Below, one piece after another: positions 54,486 to 62,312 of a DNA stretch of 64,000 nucleotides. Below the pieces are notes generated by a model, which was not told the origin of the DNA, made no database searches, and saw nothing but the letters and a program-made list of their open reading frames with translations. Every line of letters begins with the position of its first letter. Position 1 is the first letter of the stretch. The translations under genes and the position numbers were made by a program. Source of the stretch: Terriglobia bacterium. GTDB lineage: Bacteria > Acidobacteriota > Terriglobia > Bryobacterales > Bryobacteraceae. Location: contig JAIQFI010000012.1 in NCBI GenBank assembly GCA_020073345.1, positions 62,001-126,000 of the forward strand. Reading direction: 5' to 3'.

Positions 54486-55304
54486 ATGCTGTTTGACGGG
54501 CTACGTGTCTTATCCCTCGAGAGCCGGCGCTCAGCCGAGATCGAGAAGCTCATTCGCGCGCGTGGTGGCGATCCCTTCGTGGCTCCTTCTATGCGCGAAA
54601 TCCCACTTCAAGACAATCCCGAAGCATTCGCATTCGCTGCCCGCCTGTTCGCGGACGAATTCGATATGGTGATCCTGCTCACCGGTGTCGGGGCTCGTCT
54701 ACTCAACCAAATCCTGGAAACGCGCTACGAGCCAGGATCCTTCGTTGACGCGCTGCGCAAGCTGGCGGTTGTCGTCCGTGGATCGAAGCCCGCCGCAGTG
54801 ATGCGCGAGTGGAGCGTGCCCGTGGCGGTGACCGTGCCTGAGCCGAACACCTGGCGCGAGATCCTGGCCGCTACGGAAGCGCGGCCCGAGCGAAGGATCG
54901 CCGTCCAGGAATACGGGCGTTCCAGCCCCGAACTGCTCGAAGGCCTGCGAGCCCGCGGTGCGCAGGTGACCACTGTTCCGGTCTATCAGTGGGACCTTCC
55001 AGAGGACACCGGTCCCCTGCGCGAAGCCGTGAAGCGCCTCGCGGCCGGCCAGTTCGATGTCGCCCTGTTCACGACCTCCGTCCAGATTCCGCACCTGCTG
55101 CGTATCGCCGCCGAAGAGGGCGTTGAGGAACAGGTACGGGCGGCATTCCACCGCATGGTGGTGGCGTCCGTCGGGCCCAGCACCAGCGAAACGCTGCGCG
55201 AACACGACCTGCCCGTCGATTTCGAACCCTCGCACCCCAAGATGGGCTTCCTGGTTAACGAAGCCTCGCAGCACGCCCACGAGATTCTACAATCTAAGCA
55301 GTGA
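54486..55304 (+). CDS. hemD: uroporphyrinogen-III synthase
   Basis: A 272-residue two-domain HemD-fold protein that cyclises hydroxymethylbilane to uroporphyrinogen III. The family has weak sequence conservation; recognisable elements are LRVLSLESRRSAEIEKLIRARGGDP at the start, FDMVILLTGVGARLLNQI, VVRGSKPAAVMREWSVP, and FDVALFTTSVQIPHLLRIA with VVASVGPSTSETLREHDLPVDFEPSHPKMGFLV. The stop overlaps the GTG start of atpZ by four bases (GTGA), coupling heme synthesis to the ATP synthase F0 genes. Confidence 0.85.
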   Translation: MLFDGLRVLSLESRRSAEIEKLIRARGGDPFVAPSMREIPLQDNPEAFAFAARLFADEFDMVILLTGVGARLLNQILETRYEPGSFVDALRKLAVVVRGSKPAAVMREWSVPVAVTVPEPNTWREILAATEARPERRIAVQEYGRSSPELLEGLRARGAQVTTVPVYQWDLPEDTGPLREAVKRLAAGQFDVALFTTSVQIPHLLRIAAEEGVEEQVRAAFHRMVVASVGPSTSETLREHDLPVDFEPSHPKMGFLVNEASQHAHEILQSKQ

Positions 55305-55513
55305 ATCCGAAGCAGGAGAACGAATTCTTTCGCCTGATGGCGCGATACTCGCCCGTCATCATGTTGATGCCGGCCAGCGCCCTAGCCGGCTACTTCATCG
55401 GCTACGGTCTGGACTACCTGTTCTCGACCATGTTCCTGCGCTTTGTTTTCCTAATCCTCGGAGTGGTTTCGGGCATCGTGCAGCTGATCCGCATCCTGGG
55501 CCGCGATGCATGA
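55301..55513 (+). CDS. atpZ: AtpZ/AtpI-type ATP synthase accessory membrane protein
   Basis: A 70-residue protein with two transmembrane helices (VIMLMPASALAGYFIGYGLDYLF and MFLRFVFLILGVVSGIVQLI), the size and plan of AtpZ. Such proteins stand at the head of atp operons and help assemble the c-ring or transport Mg2+/Ca2+. The GTG start overlaps hemD, and its stop overlaps the next gene (ATGA at 55510-55513). Confidence 0.8.
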   Translation: MNPKQENEFFRLMARYSPVIMLMPASALAGYFIGYGLDYLFSTMFLRFVFLILGVVSGIVQLIRILGRDA

Positions 55514-55887
55514 GTGCCTTCGATTACGATCGCGCCCTGACCCGAATCAAGTACCTCACGCTGGTGGTCGGTTCTGTGGGTACGGTAGCTATGTTTTTTG
55601 CACGCGGCCGTGGAGCCGCGGCCGGATTCCTGGCAGGCGCCGGCCTCTCTTACGTGAACTTTGAACTACTCTCCGGTTTAGCTCACGTGCTGGGAGGATC
55701 TTCCCCGAAGGCGGCGGGTTGGGGCGTGTTGATCGCCCTGCGCTATGCCATCGTCGGGATCGCCGCCTATGTTATAGTGAGGGTTCTTGGAGTCACGCCA
55801 GTGGCCGTGTTAGCGGGTCTTTTGGCGGTTTTCGCGGCGGTGATCCTCGAGATTCTCTACGAGTTAATTTTGCATGCCAGAACATGA
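55510..55887 (+). CDS. atpI: ATP synthase subunit I-like membrane protein
   Basis: A 125-residue protein with four hydrophobic segments (LTLVVGSVGTVAMFFARG; AAAGFLAGAGLSYVNFELLSGLA; WGVLIALRYAIVGIAAYVIV; VAVLAGLLAVFAAVILEILYEL). This matches the ATP-synthase I family, an assembly factor for the c-ring. ATG 55510 overlaps atpZ by four bases; the C-terminus overlaps atpB by 14 bases. The longer frame opening at 55057 is a shadow of hemD. Confidence 0.82.
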   Translation: MSAFDYDRALTRIKYLTLVVGSVGTVAMFFARGRGAAAGFLAGAGLSYVNFELLSGLAHVLGGSSPKAAGWGVLIALRYAIVGIAAYVIVRVLGVTPVAVLAGLLAVFAAVILEILYELILHART

Positions 55888-56611
55888 ACTGTGGCTGACC
55901 GCCCTGTTTAACGATTACTTGGCCGGTGTGGCCACCGCGATCCTGGGGATCTTCAATATTCACGCCGAGAACCAGTCCCGGCCATGGGAAAACTGGCTCG
56001 TCATGGAGCTGCTAGTGGTGGCCATCCTGATGGTCCTGGCCGCCGTGGTCAAGTCGAGTCTTTCGCCCGACAAGCCCGGAAAGCTTCAACACGTTTTCGA
56101 GTTGATATACGGCTTCATCAAGACACAGGCCTCCGAGGTGGGGATTCATCACCCCGAAAAGTACTCCGCATTCTTTGGGACGCTGTTTGTATTCGTCGCC
56201 GCCATGAACCTGATTGGAATTATCCCCATTTTCGAATCGCCTACGATGAGCGTGTATGTGCCCGTTGGTCTGGCGATCTCGACGTGGGTCTACTATCACG
56301 CACAAGGATTTCGCGAATTAGGTTTTGGGAAATACCTGGCGCATTTTGCCGGTCCAATGCTCGCGCTCGCTTGGTTGATGATTCCCATTGAAATCATCGG
56401 CCACTTCGCGCGCATGCTTTCGCTGACGGTTCGTCTGTATGCGAATATGTTCGCCGGCGAGCAAATCACGAACGTATTCATCAGTTTGACCTATTTGATC
56501 GCGCCTGTAGTTTTTATGGGCCTGCACGTGTTTGTTTCGATCTTGCAGGCTTACGTTTTTTCTTTGCTCACGATGATCTACGTGAGTATGGCAACTGCGC
56601 ACGAGCACTAA
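55874..56611 (+). CDS. atpB: ATP synthase F0 subunit a
   Basis: A 245-residue multi-spanning subunit a, which forms the ion half-channels beside the c-ring. The essential Arg lies in IEIIGHFARMLSLTVRLYANMFAGEQI near residue 190, the most conserved helix. Other family parts are AVVKSSLSPDKPGKLQHVFELIYGFIKTQ and AMNLIGIIPIFESPTMSV. It overlaps atpI by 14 bases and precedes atpE by 105 bases. The remaining ATP synthase genes are absent. Confidence 0.95.
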   Translation: MPEHELWLTALFNDYLAGVATAILGIFNIHAENQSRPWENWLVMELLVVAILMVLAAVVKSSLSPDKPGKLQHVFELIYGFIKTQASEVGIHHPEKYSAFFGTLFVFVAAMNLIGIIPIFESPTMSVYVPVGLAISTWVYYHAQGFRELGFGKYLAHFAGPMLALAWLMIPIEIIGHFARMLSLTVRLYANMFAGEQITNVFISLTYLIAPVVFMGLHVFVSILQAYVFSLLTMIYVSMATAHEH

Positions 56612-56716
56612 CTTTTCATACGGCATCATCGCGTTGAGTGTGAGCCACTGATCCCCCAGGACAGCCCGGAACCACCTCCTCGGCGCAATTTAATACGAAA
56701 GAGAAGGTACACACGA

Positions 56717-57022
56717 ATGGTTAACAAGAAGACGCTGCTTCTGGCAGCATTATTTTTGCTGGTGGCTTGCCCGATGTTCGCGCAGGCTCCCGGCGGGTCG
56801 GGCATCGCGCCCGGAGAACTCAAGTTCCTCGGCGGCATGATGGGGCTGGGCATCGCCGGCGGCCTGTGCGGCATCGGACAGGGCAAGGCAGTCGCGGGAG
56901 CTGCGGAAGCCATGGCGCGCAACCCGGGAGCCGCTGCCAACATCCGGTTTGCACTGATTCTTGGTCTGGTGTTTATTGAAACCCTGACCATCTACGCGCT
57001 GTTCATCATCCTAAAGGGCTAG
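56717..57022 (+). CDS. atpE: ATP synthase F0 subunit c with N-terminal signal-like extension
   Basis: A 101-residue c subunit; the usual length is about 70-90. Residues 1-23 (MVNKKTLLLAALFLLVACPMFAQ) look like a signal peptide. The hairpin follows: helix 1 GIAGGLCGIGQGKAVAGAAEAMARNPG with the RxP loop, helix 2 ALILGLVFIETLTIYALFII with ion-binding Glu88. Gln55 in helix 1 and Thr89 after the Glu, with Tyr93, resemble the Na+ site of Ilyobacter (Q32, E65, S66, Y70), though Na+ use is not proven. It ends 15 bases before a strong terminator. Confidence 0.93.
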   Translation: MVNKKTLLLAALFLLVACPMFAQAPGGSGIAPGELKFLGGMMGLGIAGGLCGIGQGKAVAGAAEAMARNPGAAANIRFALILGLVFIETLTIYALFIILKG

Positions 57023-57037
57023 TCAATTAGAATCGCG

Positions 57038-57074
57038 AGTAGGCAGGCCCTCAAAGCCTGCCTACTTTGTTTTT
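57038..57074 (+). terminator. Strong intrinsic terminator after atpE
   Basis: AGTAGGCAGGC at 57038-57048 pairs perfectly with GCCTGCCTACT at 57056-57066 (11 bp, 7-base loop) and is followed by a T-rich tract to 57074. It should end the hemD-atp transcript. The T-tract stops two bases before the ATG of the next gene. Confidence 0.9.
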
Positions 57075-57076
57075 GT

Positions 57077-57961
57077 ATGAAGCTGCAAGGCATTTTCCCC
57101 GCCATCACGACTCCCTTCGATCACAACGGCGACCTCTACAAGGTCAAAGTCCAGCACAACATCGAGAAGTGGAATCGCACCGGTCTGGCGGGATACTTGG
57201 TCGCGGGATCAACGGGCGAAACCCCCTATCTCACAATGGAGGAGAAGCTCCAGGTGTGGGAGTGGTCGGCGCAGTACGCGGCGTCCGATAAAATCCTGAT
57301 TGCGGGCTCCGGAGCAGAGAGCGTCCGCGAATCGGTTCGGCTCACGAATCGCGCCGCCGAGCTGGGCTATAAAGCCGGGCTGATACTGGCGCCGCACTAT
57401 TACCGCTCCATGATGAGCCGCATGGAGACGCAGATCTTATTCTTTCGCACGGTGGCGGATCAGGCGAAGATCCCCATCCTGCTGTATCATTTCCCGCAGG
57501 TGACCGGCATCGATCTCACGCCCGAAGCCGTCGCCACACTTTCCGACCATCCCAATATCATCGGGATGAAAGACAGCTCGGGTAACCTCGAAGGGACCAA
57601 GCGATTCCTCGCGGCTGCGAAACCAGGGTTCCAGGTGCTCACAGGCTCGGCCAGCGTGCTGGCGGAGTCGCTTGCGGCCGGATGCCCGGGGGCCATCCTC
57701 GCGCTCGCCAACGCCGTCCCGTACGCCTGCATCAGTATCTACGAGGCTCATCGCACTCGCGAACCCGAGGCCGCCATGGACTGGCAGAATCGGATCGCCT
57801 GTGCTTCAAAGCTGTGCGCGACGGCCTACGGGATTCCCGGATTGAAGTACGCGATGGATCTGAAGGGCTACTACGGCGGCCCCACGCGCTTACCGCTGAC
57901 CGTGATCACGCCGGACGCGAAACGCGAGCTGGAGCAGGCGTTTGACGGGATCAAGAGCTAG
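57077..57961 (+). CDS. 4-hydroxy-2-oxoglutarate aldolase-like DapA-family lyase
   Basis: A 294-residue class I aldolase of the DapA family. Schiff-base Lys lies in IIGMKDSSGNLEGTKRF near residue 166, the GSTGETPYLT loop near 44, and Tyr in LLYHFPQVTGIDLTPEAV near 136. That motif lacks the Arg of true DapA (YNVPxRTG), and the C-terminal AYGIPGLKYAMDLKGYYGGPTRLPL closely resembles HOGA1-type aldolases, which split 4-hydroxy-2-oxoglutarate. Lysine synthesis is therefore unlikely. The ATG follows a terminator with no Shine-Dalgarno sequence. Confidence 0.82.
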   Translation: MKLQGIFPAITTPFDHNGDLYKVKVQHNIEKWNRTGLAGYLVAGSTGETPYLTMEEKLQVWEWSAQYAASDKILIAGSGAESVRESVRLTNRAAELGYKAGLILAPHYYRSMMSRMETQILFFRTVADQAKIPILLYHFPQVTGIDLTPEAVATLSDHPNIIGMKDSSGNLEGTKRFLAAAKPGFQVLTGSASVLAESLAAGCPGAILALANAVPYACISIYEAHRTREPEAAMDWQNRIACASKLCATAYGIPGLKYAMDLKGYYGGPTRLPLTVITPDAKRELEQAFDGIKS

Positions 57962-58293
57962 ACCTTGATCAACAGCGAGTCTGGATCCAATACCCATTTC
58001 GGGCGGCCCCGAGCGCGCAACTTTCCGCCCCGGCAACGCTCCGGAGATTCGTTGATCACATCCGAGACGTAGTCCGCGGCGAAACCTGCCAAACCCGCTT
58101 CACACGCCTCGGTCCGCAGTATCACCATGACCGGCCGGCGGCCGTAGAAGACTGGTGGCAAGCCGAGTCTCTGTCTCAGATCGACTACCGGAACCGGGTG
58201 GTGATCAGGTCCCTCGAACGGAACGATGGCGTGCACGCGGGATGCATCCACGACGAAATCCCGGCCTGCGATGCGAAACGGCAGATACTCCAC
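57958..58293 (-). CDS. short CheW-like protein
   Basis: A 111-residue protein resembling a CheW domain: YLPFRIAGRDFVVDASRVHAIVPF at the start, PVPVVDLRQRLGLPPVFYGRRPVMVILRTEACEAGLAGFAADYVSDVINESPE in the middle. CheW proteins link chemoreceptors to CheA; this one is shorter than the usual 150 residues and lacks the second barrel's full length. No che genes are nearby. It overlaps the convergent aldolase gene by four bases and follows the O-antigen ligase gene in the same direction by eight bases. Confidence 0.65.
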   Translation of the reverse strand: MEYLPFRIAGRDFVVDASRVHAIVPFEGPDHHPVPVVDLRQRLGLPPVFYGRRPVMVILRTEACEAGLAGFAADYVSDVINESPERCRGGKLRARGRPKWVLDPDSLLIKV

Positions 58294-58300
58294 GCCTTTC

Positions 58301-59536
58301 TCATCGGTTCACCTTTTGCAAGTATGAGCGCGACGTATCTACGGCGATATACCCGCACGCTACTACGGCTAAGAACATCTCCAGCACCTGGCTATGGCCC
58401 AGAGTCAGCTCGGTCCAGCCCGAGATCATCACCGCGATGATCACGGCGATAGCGCCGTGCAGTACCCAGCGGGCTTCCGACTGTGCCGGCAGGCGGCGCA
58501 ACGCGCTCCAAAAATCAAATAGCGCGCGGCCCAACAGCCACAGCAAGATGGCCAGCGCCGGCAGGCCTCGCTCCGCCGCATAGTGGATGTAGATGTTGTG
58601 CAGGTGTTCCTTGTACCATTCAGCGGGGAACGGATGAGGGAGGTCGGCGGGAAGATACTGCAGGAACTGCTTGCCCACCTGTTCCGGCCCGACTCCCACG
58701 ATCGGGTGAGCCCGGATCATTTCCCAACCCACGCGGCGCAACGCGGCGCGGTGAGCGCGGGAGTCTAGAACACCAGTTTGCGCGCTGATCGCCGAATACG
58801 CCCGCTCGCGCACCTCCAGGGGATTCACCAGCAAGATGATCCCGATCAATAGGGGTACCGCCGCGACCAGCCACTTATTTTTCCACCACAGCAACCACAA
58901 TGCGCCCGCCACGGTTCCCACCCACATGCTCCGGGTGAAGGCGAGCAGGATCCCGGCAGCGATGATCGCGAGCGCTGGGGTCACCCACGGGATGAGCCAG
59001 CCGGAGAGCCGCCGGTCGGCGGAGAACAGCAGCATTGCGCCCGCCATCAGCAGCGCCATCATGAGGAGTGCGCTGAACGTCATCCAGTGATCGACGAAGC
59101 CGGTGATGCGAGTGCCGTTGACGTAGGCGAAATAGAAATATGTCGGTGTGGAGCGATACATTTGCACGAACTGTCCGAACCCCCATAACGCGGACAGCGT
59201 CGCCCCGGCTGCCCATGCCAGCGTGACCACGCGAATCTGCGGTAGCGTGCGGAGAGCGGAATACACCACGAACAGCATCAGCCATACGTAGAATTTCTTC
59301 ACCTGCGGAAGGCCGTCGCCCGGATGACCCGAAGCCGCGAGCGACACCAGCGTCCACGCCATCCAGGCGGCTACCGGCCATACAATCGGTGGCCATCGCC
59401 ACTTATCACGGGCGATTAGAAGCGAGGCGATTGCCAATCCCAGCAGGATCTGGCTGGGCGCGATCTTGATAACCGACGCAACCGCCGCGGCGCCCGCCAG
59501 GTACAGCGGAGCTTGTTCCTGCCATGGCGAACGCAT
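58301..59536 (-). CDS. O-antigen ligase/polymerase family membrane protein
   Basis: A 411-residue protein with about ten to twelve transmembrane segments and a large external loop (residues 250-330) containing RVGWEMIRAHPIVGVGPEQVGKQFLQYLP and HLHNIYIHYAAERGLPALAILLWLL. The GVGPxxF and HxHNxY motifs are typical of the WaaL/Wzy O-antigen ligase family. It is expected to join or polymerise polysaccharide in the periplasm. The start 59536 is preferred to an extension inside the rhodanese gene, from which it is separated by one base. Confidence 0.87.
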   Translation of the reverse strand: MRSPWQEQAPLYLAGAAAVASVIKIAPSQILLGLAIASLLIARDKWRWPPIVWPVAAWMAWTLVSLAASGHPGDGLPQVKKFYVWLMLFVVYSALRTLPQIRVVTLAWAAGATLSALWGFGQFVQMYRSTPTYFYFAYVNGTRITGFVDHWMTFSALLMMALLMAGAMLLFSADRRLSGWLIPWVTPALAIIAAGILLAFTRSMWVGTVAGALWLLWWKNKWLVAAVPLLIGIILLVNPLEVRERAYSAISAQTGVLDSRAHRAALRRVGWEMIRAHPIVGVGPEQVGKQFLQYLPADLPHPFPAEWYKEHLHNIYIHYAAERGLPALAILLWLLGRALFDFWSALRRLPAQSEARWVLHGAIAVIIAVMISGWTELTLGHSQVLEMFLAVVACGYIAVDTSRSYLQKVNR

Positions 59537-59537
59537 T

Positions 59538-59873
59538 TTAGTAGCGAGGTACGGAGGGATCGACCCGCAAGCTCCAGGCGTCGATGCCGCCGGCCATGCT
59601 CTGGCAGGCCTCGACACCTTGCTCGCGGAGCCAATTCACCACATTGAGGCTGCGGACGCCGTGATGGCAATAAACGATAAGGGGTCCCTCATCGGCGCGG
59701 GCGTCCAGATCCTGCAACTCGCCCGGCACGGAACGCATCGGAATCAGCGTAGCGCCCTCGATTTTCGCTTGTGCGAACTCGTGCGGCTCGCGTACGTCGA
59801 TCAGATGAAGTTTTTCACCGGAGTCCAGACGCCGTTTGACGTCCTGGGGATCCACCTCTAGTGGTGCGGCCAT
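59538..59873 (-). CDS. single-domain rhodanese-like protein
   Basis: A 111-residue rhodanese domain: KLHLIDVREPHEFAQAKIEGATLIPM near residue 21, the active-site Cys loop VYCHHGVRSLNVVNWLREQG near 68, and MAGGIDAWS at the C-terminus. The Cys allows persulfide transfer; substrate and partner are unknown. ATG 59873 or GTG 59876 are both possible starts. It heads the small operon with the O-antigen ligase gene, a pairing without evident logic. Confidence 0.9.
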   Translation of the reverse strand: MAAPLEVDPQDVKRRLDSGEKLHLIDVREPHEFAQAKIEGATLIPMRSVPGELQDLDARADEGPLIVYCHHGVRSLNVVNWLREQGVEACQSMAGGIDAWSLRVDPSVPRY

Positions 59874-59910
59874 CACACCCCATCATACGTGGGTGCAAAG
59901 CGGCGTGGCG

Positions 59911-60993
59911 CTAGAATTTCTTCAGCTCGTCGATCAGAGCCTGCAGGCCCTTCCTGGTATAGATCTGGGAAAGCCGCTGTTCTTCAGGCGACGGGGCGAC
60001 CAGCTGGCGGAGTTGGGGCTGATCCAGCGCGCTTCGGCTGGGAATCCACTGTGAGCCGTCGGCGAATTCGACACTCGAAACAAAGCCCGACATGCTCTGG
60101 ATCGAGATGGGCCGGTCGAAGCGCAAGGCCGCATCCTGAGCCACCTGGCCGCTCTGATTCGGCGCCAGCTTCATATCGGCGGGCATGGAAGCCGCCAGAA
60201 ACTCACGGCCCTGCTGGTCTTTGACGATCCAACCGATCTCGAGATGCTGCACCGCCCGATTCGAGCGGTTCCGCACCTCAAAGCGTGGCGCACCGGCCAG
60301 GCTTGCCCCGATCCGCGCCATACCGCTGGAAGCCGCCACCGGAGATTCCGGGATGTCCAGGAAAGCGAACTGAGCCTCATGCTCCGCGTCTATGTTGGTC
60401 GCGCGGCCGCGCACCATCTGCACACCGCGCTGGGAACGGTCCGCTTGACGGGCCAGGCTCGAAAGCATCTCATTGCGGAGCCCTTCCGCGCCGGCGCTCG
60501 CGAGCAGGCTCTTGAAGTATTTGCGGTCGCGTTGCGCCTCTAGTTCCCACCGGGTCATGGTGCGCTGCGAATGCAGCAAATCGGGCCCGTAAAAACTCAA
60601 ATCGTCGAACAGGACGCCGTCCAGCGTCACCTCGACCACGGGGCTTCCGGCGGCCAGCGGCCGGACCAGGCGCGTTCCGATGTGGACGGAAAATGTTTCG
60701 CCCGGACCCGCGTCAAGCGTTGGCACGGAGACCGATCCTTTTCCAGCCGCATCTTGAGTGCTCACCATCAGGGTTATGCTGCGGATCCGCTTCTGGCCGG
60801 AGTTGCGCAACGACAGCGCGGCGTTGACCTCGATAACATTGGCGCCGCGAGCAGTGGCGTTGGAATTGCCGAAATCTTCCGAAAGCAGGCTGACCGGAGA
60901 GTCCTTAGGAAAATCGATTTTGTGATTTAGCGCCTGCGCGTGTAGGGACAACCCACTTGCCACCGCGAGAGCTGCACAAGTCTTACTGAACAT
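59911..60993 (-). CDS. secreted hypothetical protein under ECF sigma operon
   Basis: A 360-residue protein with signal peptide MFSKTCAALAVASGLSLHAQA. The mature part contains at least two beta-rich segments of FxxD/immunoglobulin-like character (NVIEVNAALSLRNSGQKRIRSITLMVSTQD and RFEVRNRSNRAVQHLEIGWIVKDQQGREFLAASMP), which look like a duplicated fold, separated by a helical stretch (residues 140-195). I do not recognise the family. It overlaps the anti-sigma gene by 11 bases and so is cotranscribed with the sigma factor. Confidence 0.65.
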   Translation of the reverse strand: MFSKTCAALAVASGLSLHAQALNHKIDFPKDSPVSLLSEDFGNSNATARGANVIEVNAALSLRNSGQKRIRSITLMVSTQDAAGKGSVSVPTLDAGPGETFSVHIGTRLVRPLAAGSPVVEVTLDGVLFDDLSFYGPDLLHSQRTMTRWELEAQRDRKYFKSLLASAGAEGLRNEMLSSLARQADRSQRGVQMVRGRATNIDAEHEAQFAFLDIPESPVAASSGMARIGASLAGAPRFEVRNRSNRAVQHLEIGWIVKDQQGREFLAASMPADMKLAPNQSGQVAQDAALRFDRPISIQSMSGFVSSVEFADGSQWIPSRSALDQPQLRQLVAPSPEEQRLSQIYTRKGLQALIDELKKF

Positions 60994-61609
60994 AGGTCGC
61001 CGTAATGGTCACTTGCCCGGTGTCTTCTATATAGCGCGCGCTGGCCGAGCCTTGCGTGCTCACCGAGAACATCACCGGCTCCAACCCGCTCTGCCCGATC
61101 CCCAGCCGCCCGCCGTTTTCGAGCAGCTCGACTCCGGATGAAGATGCTCCCACCACCGGATCACGTTCTTCCTGGGGTGAAGCGCTCCGTTCTCCAGTAG
61201 CCATGCTGCGGAGCGCGCGGCCAATGGTTTCCGTGTCCGTGCGCGGGACATTCAGCCACCAGGCTCCGCCTAGTAACACCACCACTCCCACCGCGATGGC
61301 CGCGGGATGCCAGGAAATCGCCGCGACTTTGCGTTCGCGAGGTGTGACGCATTCACCGGCAGCCAAGCCGACGCGAATATTCGCCGTCATTTCTGCTGCA
61401 AGCTGGTCCCAATCCAACCCCGCAGGCATGTCATCGGCCGACCCGCGGAGTTCTTCCCGATCCGCACGCAACGCTTCCACCAGCCCCCGGCATTCGTCGC
61501 ATCGCCGCAGGTGCAGGCGAACTCGCAGGTGAACAAGTGCACTGCGCCAGAAAGGCAGATCACCCGCTGCGTACAGCGCGAGATCGGTTTCCATCACATG
61601 GCGGCTCAT
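60983..61609 (-). CDS. membrane anti-sigma factor with zinc-binding (ZAS) domain
   Basis: A 208-residue protein. The N-terminal domain has HxxxCxxC in HLRRCDECRGLV near residue 35, the anti-sigma zinc motif; a transmembrane helix lies at about 105-122 (PAAIAVGVVVLLGGAWWL), followed by a periplasmic part of about 80 residues. It should hold the ECF sigma factor of the same operon until a signal releases it. The ATG at 61609 overlaps the sigma stop by four bases (ATGA), and the 3' end overlaps the next gene by 11 bases. Confidence 0.85.
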   Translation of the reverse strand: MSRHVMETDLALYAAGDLPFWRSALVHLRVRLHLRRCDECRGLVEALRADREELRGSADDMPAGLDWDQLAAEMTANIRVGLAAGECVTPRERKVAAISWHPAAIAVGVVVLLGGAWWLNVPRTDTETIGRALRSMATGERSASPQEERDPVVGASSSGVELLENGGRLGIGQSGLEPVMFSVSTQGSASARYIEDTGQVTITATYVQ

Positions 61610-62199
61610 ATTTTCTTCCGCTCCATGTAACGCCGCAGCTTCACTCGCGCATTGGCGATATGCGAACGCACGGTGGCTTTCGAGCACTTCAGCCGCAGGG
61701 CGACTTCCTCGGCCGGCAGATCCTCGACGTCGCGCAGCAACAGAGCCATTCTTTCGCGAGCGGTCAATACTTCCAGACCCGCTTCCAGGCGTTCCCGGTG
61801 TTCGGTCCGCAACACCGTCTGCTCGGGACTTTCCTGGTGCGATCGCAATACCGGCTCGGGCAGACTTTCCAGATCGGCGAAATTCACGCGCCCCGCACGG
61901 CGCAGGAAATCGATCGCGGTATTCGTCGCGATGCGCGAAAGCCAGTGCGCGGCTTTCTCCAAATCCTTGAGTTGATCCTGACGTTGCAGTGCTTTGATAA
62001 AAGCTTCCTGGGTGAGATCTTGCGCATCGGCGACGTTTCCCACCACGCGATAGATCAGCAGGAACACGCGGCGCATGTTCTCGGTCACAAATCGGTTCTG
62101 CTGCTCCGAAGAGAGCGGAGCCGCGTCATACCGGGTGGATCCGGGCGTTTCGCTCATCACGCGTTCAGTGGCCAATAACAGACTGGACATCGCCGTCAT
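61606..62199 (-). CDS. ECF-family RNA polymerase sigma factor
   Basis: A 197-residue sigma-70 ECF protein: sigma2 (about 35-100) with NVADAQDLTQEAFIKALQR and HWLSRIATNTAIDFLRR, and sigma4 (about 140-190) with LTARERMALLLRDVEDLPAEEVALRLKCSKATVRSHIANARVKLRRYM. It directs RNA polymerase to stress-type promoters and probably its own operon. The order sigma, anti-sigma and secreted protein suggests an envelope signal. The start may be ATG 62199 or ATG 62157 (MSETPG). Confidence 0.92.
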   Translation of the reverse strand: MTAMSSLLLATERVMSETPGSTRYDAAPLSSEQQNRFVTENMRRVFLLIYRVVGNVADAQDLTQEAFIKALQRQDQLKDLEKAAHWLSRIATNTAIDFLRRAGRVNFADLESLPEPVLRSHQESPEQTVLRTEHRERLEAGLEVLTARERMALLLRDVEDLPAEEVALRLKCSKATVRSHIANARVKLRRYMERKKI

Positions 62200-62312
62200 C
62201 GCATCCCCGGGGACAATTCACCCCGCATACGGTTGACGCGGAAGCACGCCCAAACGTGCAGTCTGGCCCGCCAGTCTATAGTCTATCGGCAGTCAAGATA
62301 TCCTAATGATAT

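Noticed and set aside
57077-57961. dapA (lysine synthesis)
   Set aside because: The substrate-binding Arg is missing and the C-terminus matches HOGA-type aldolases.
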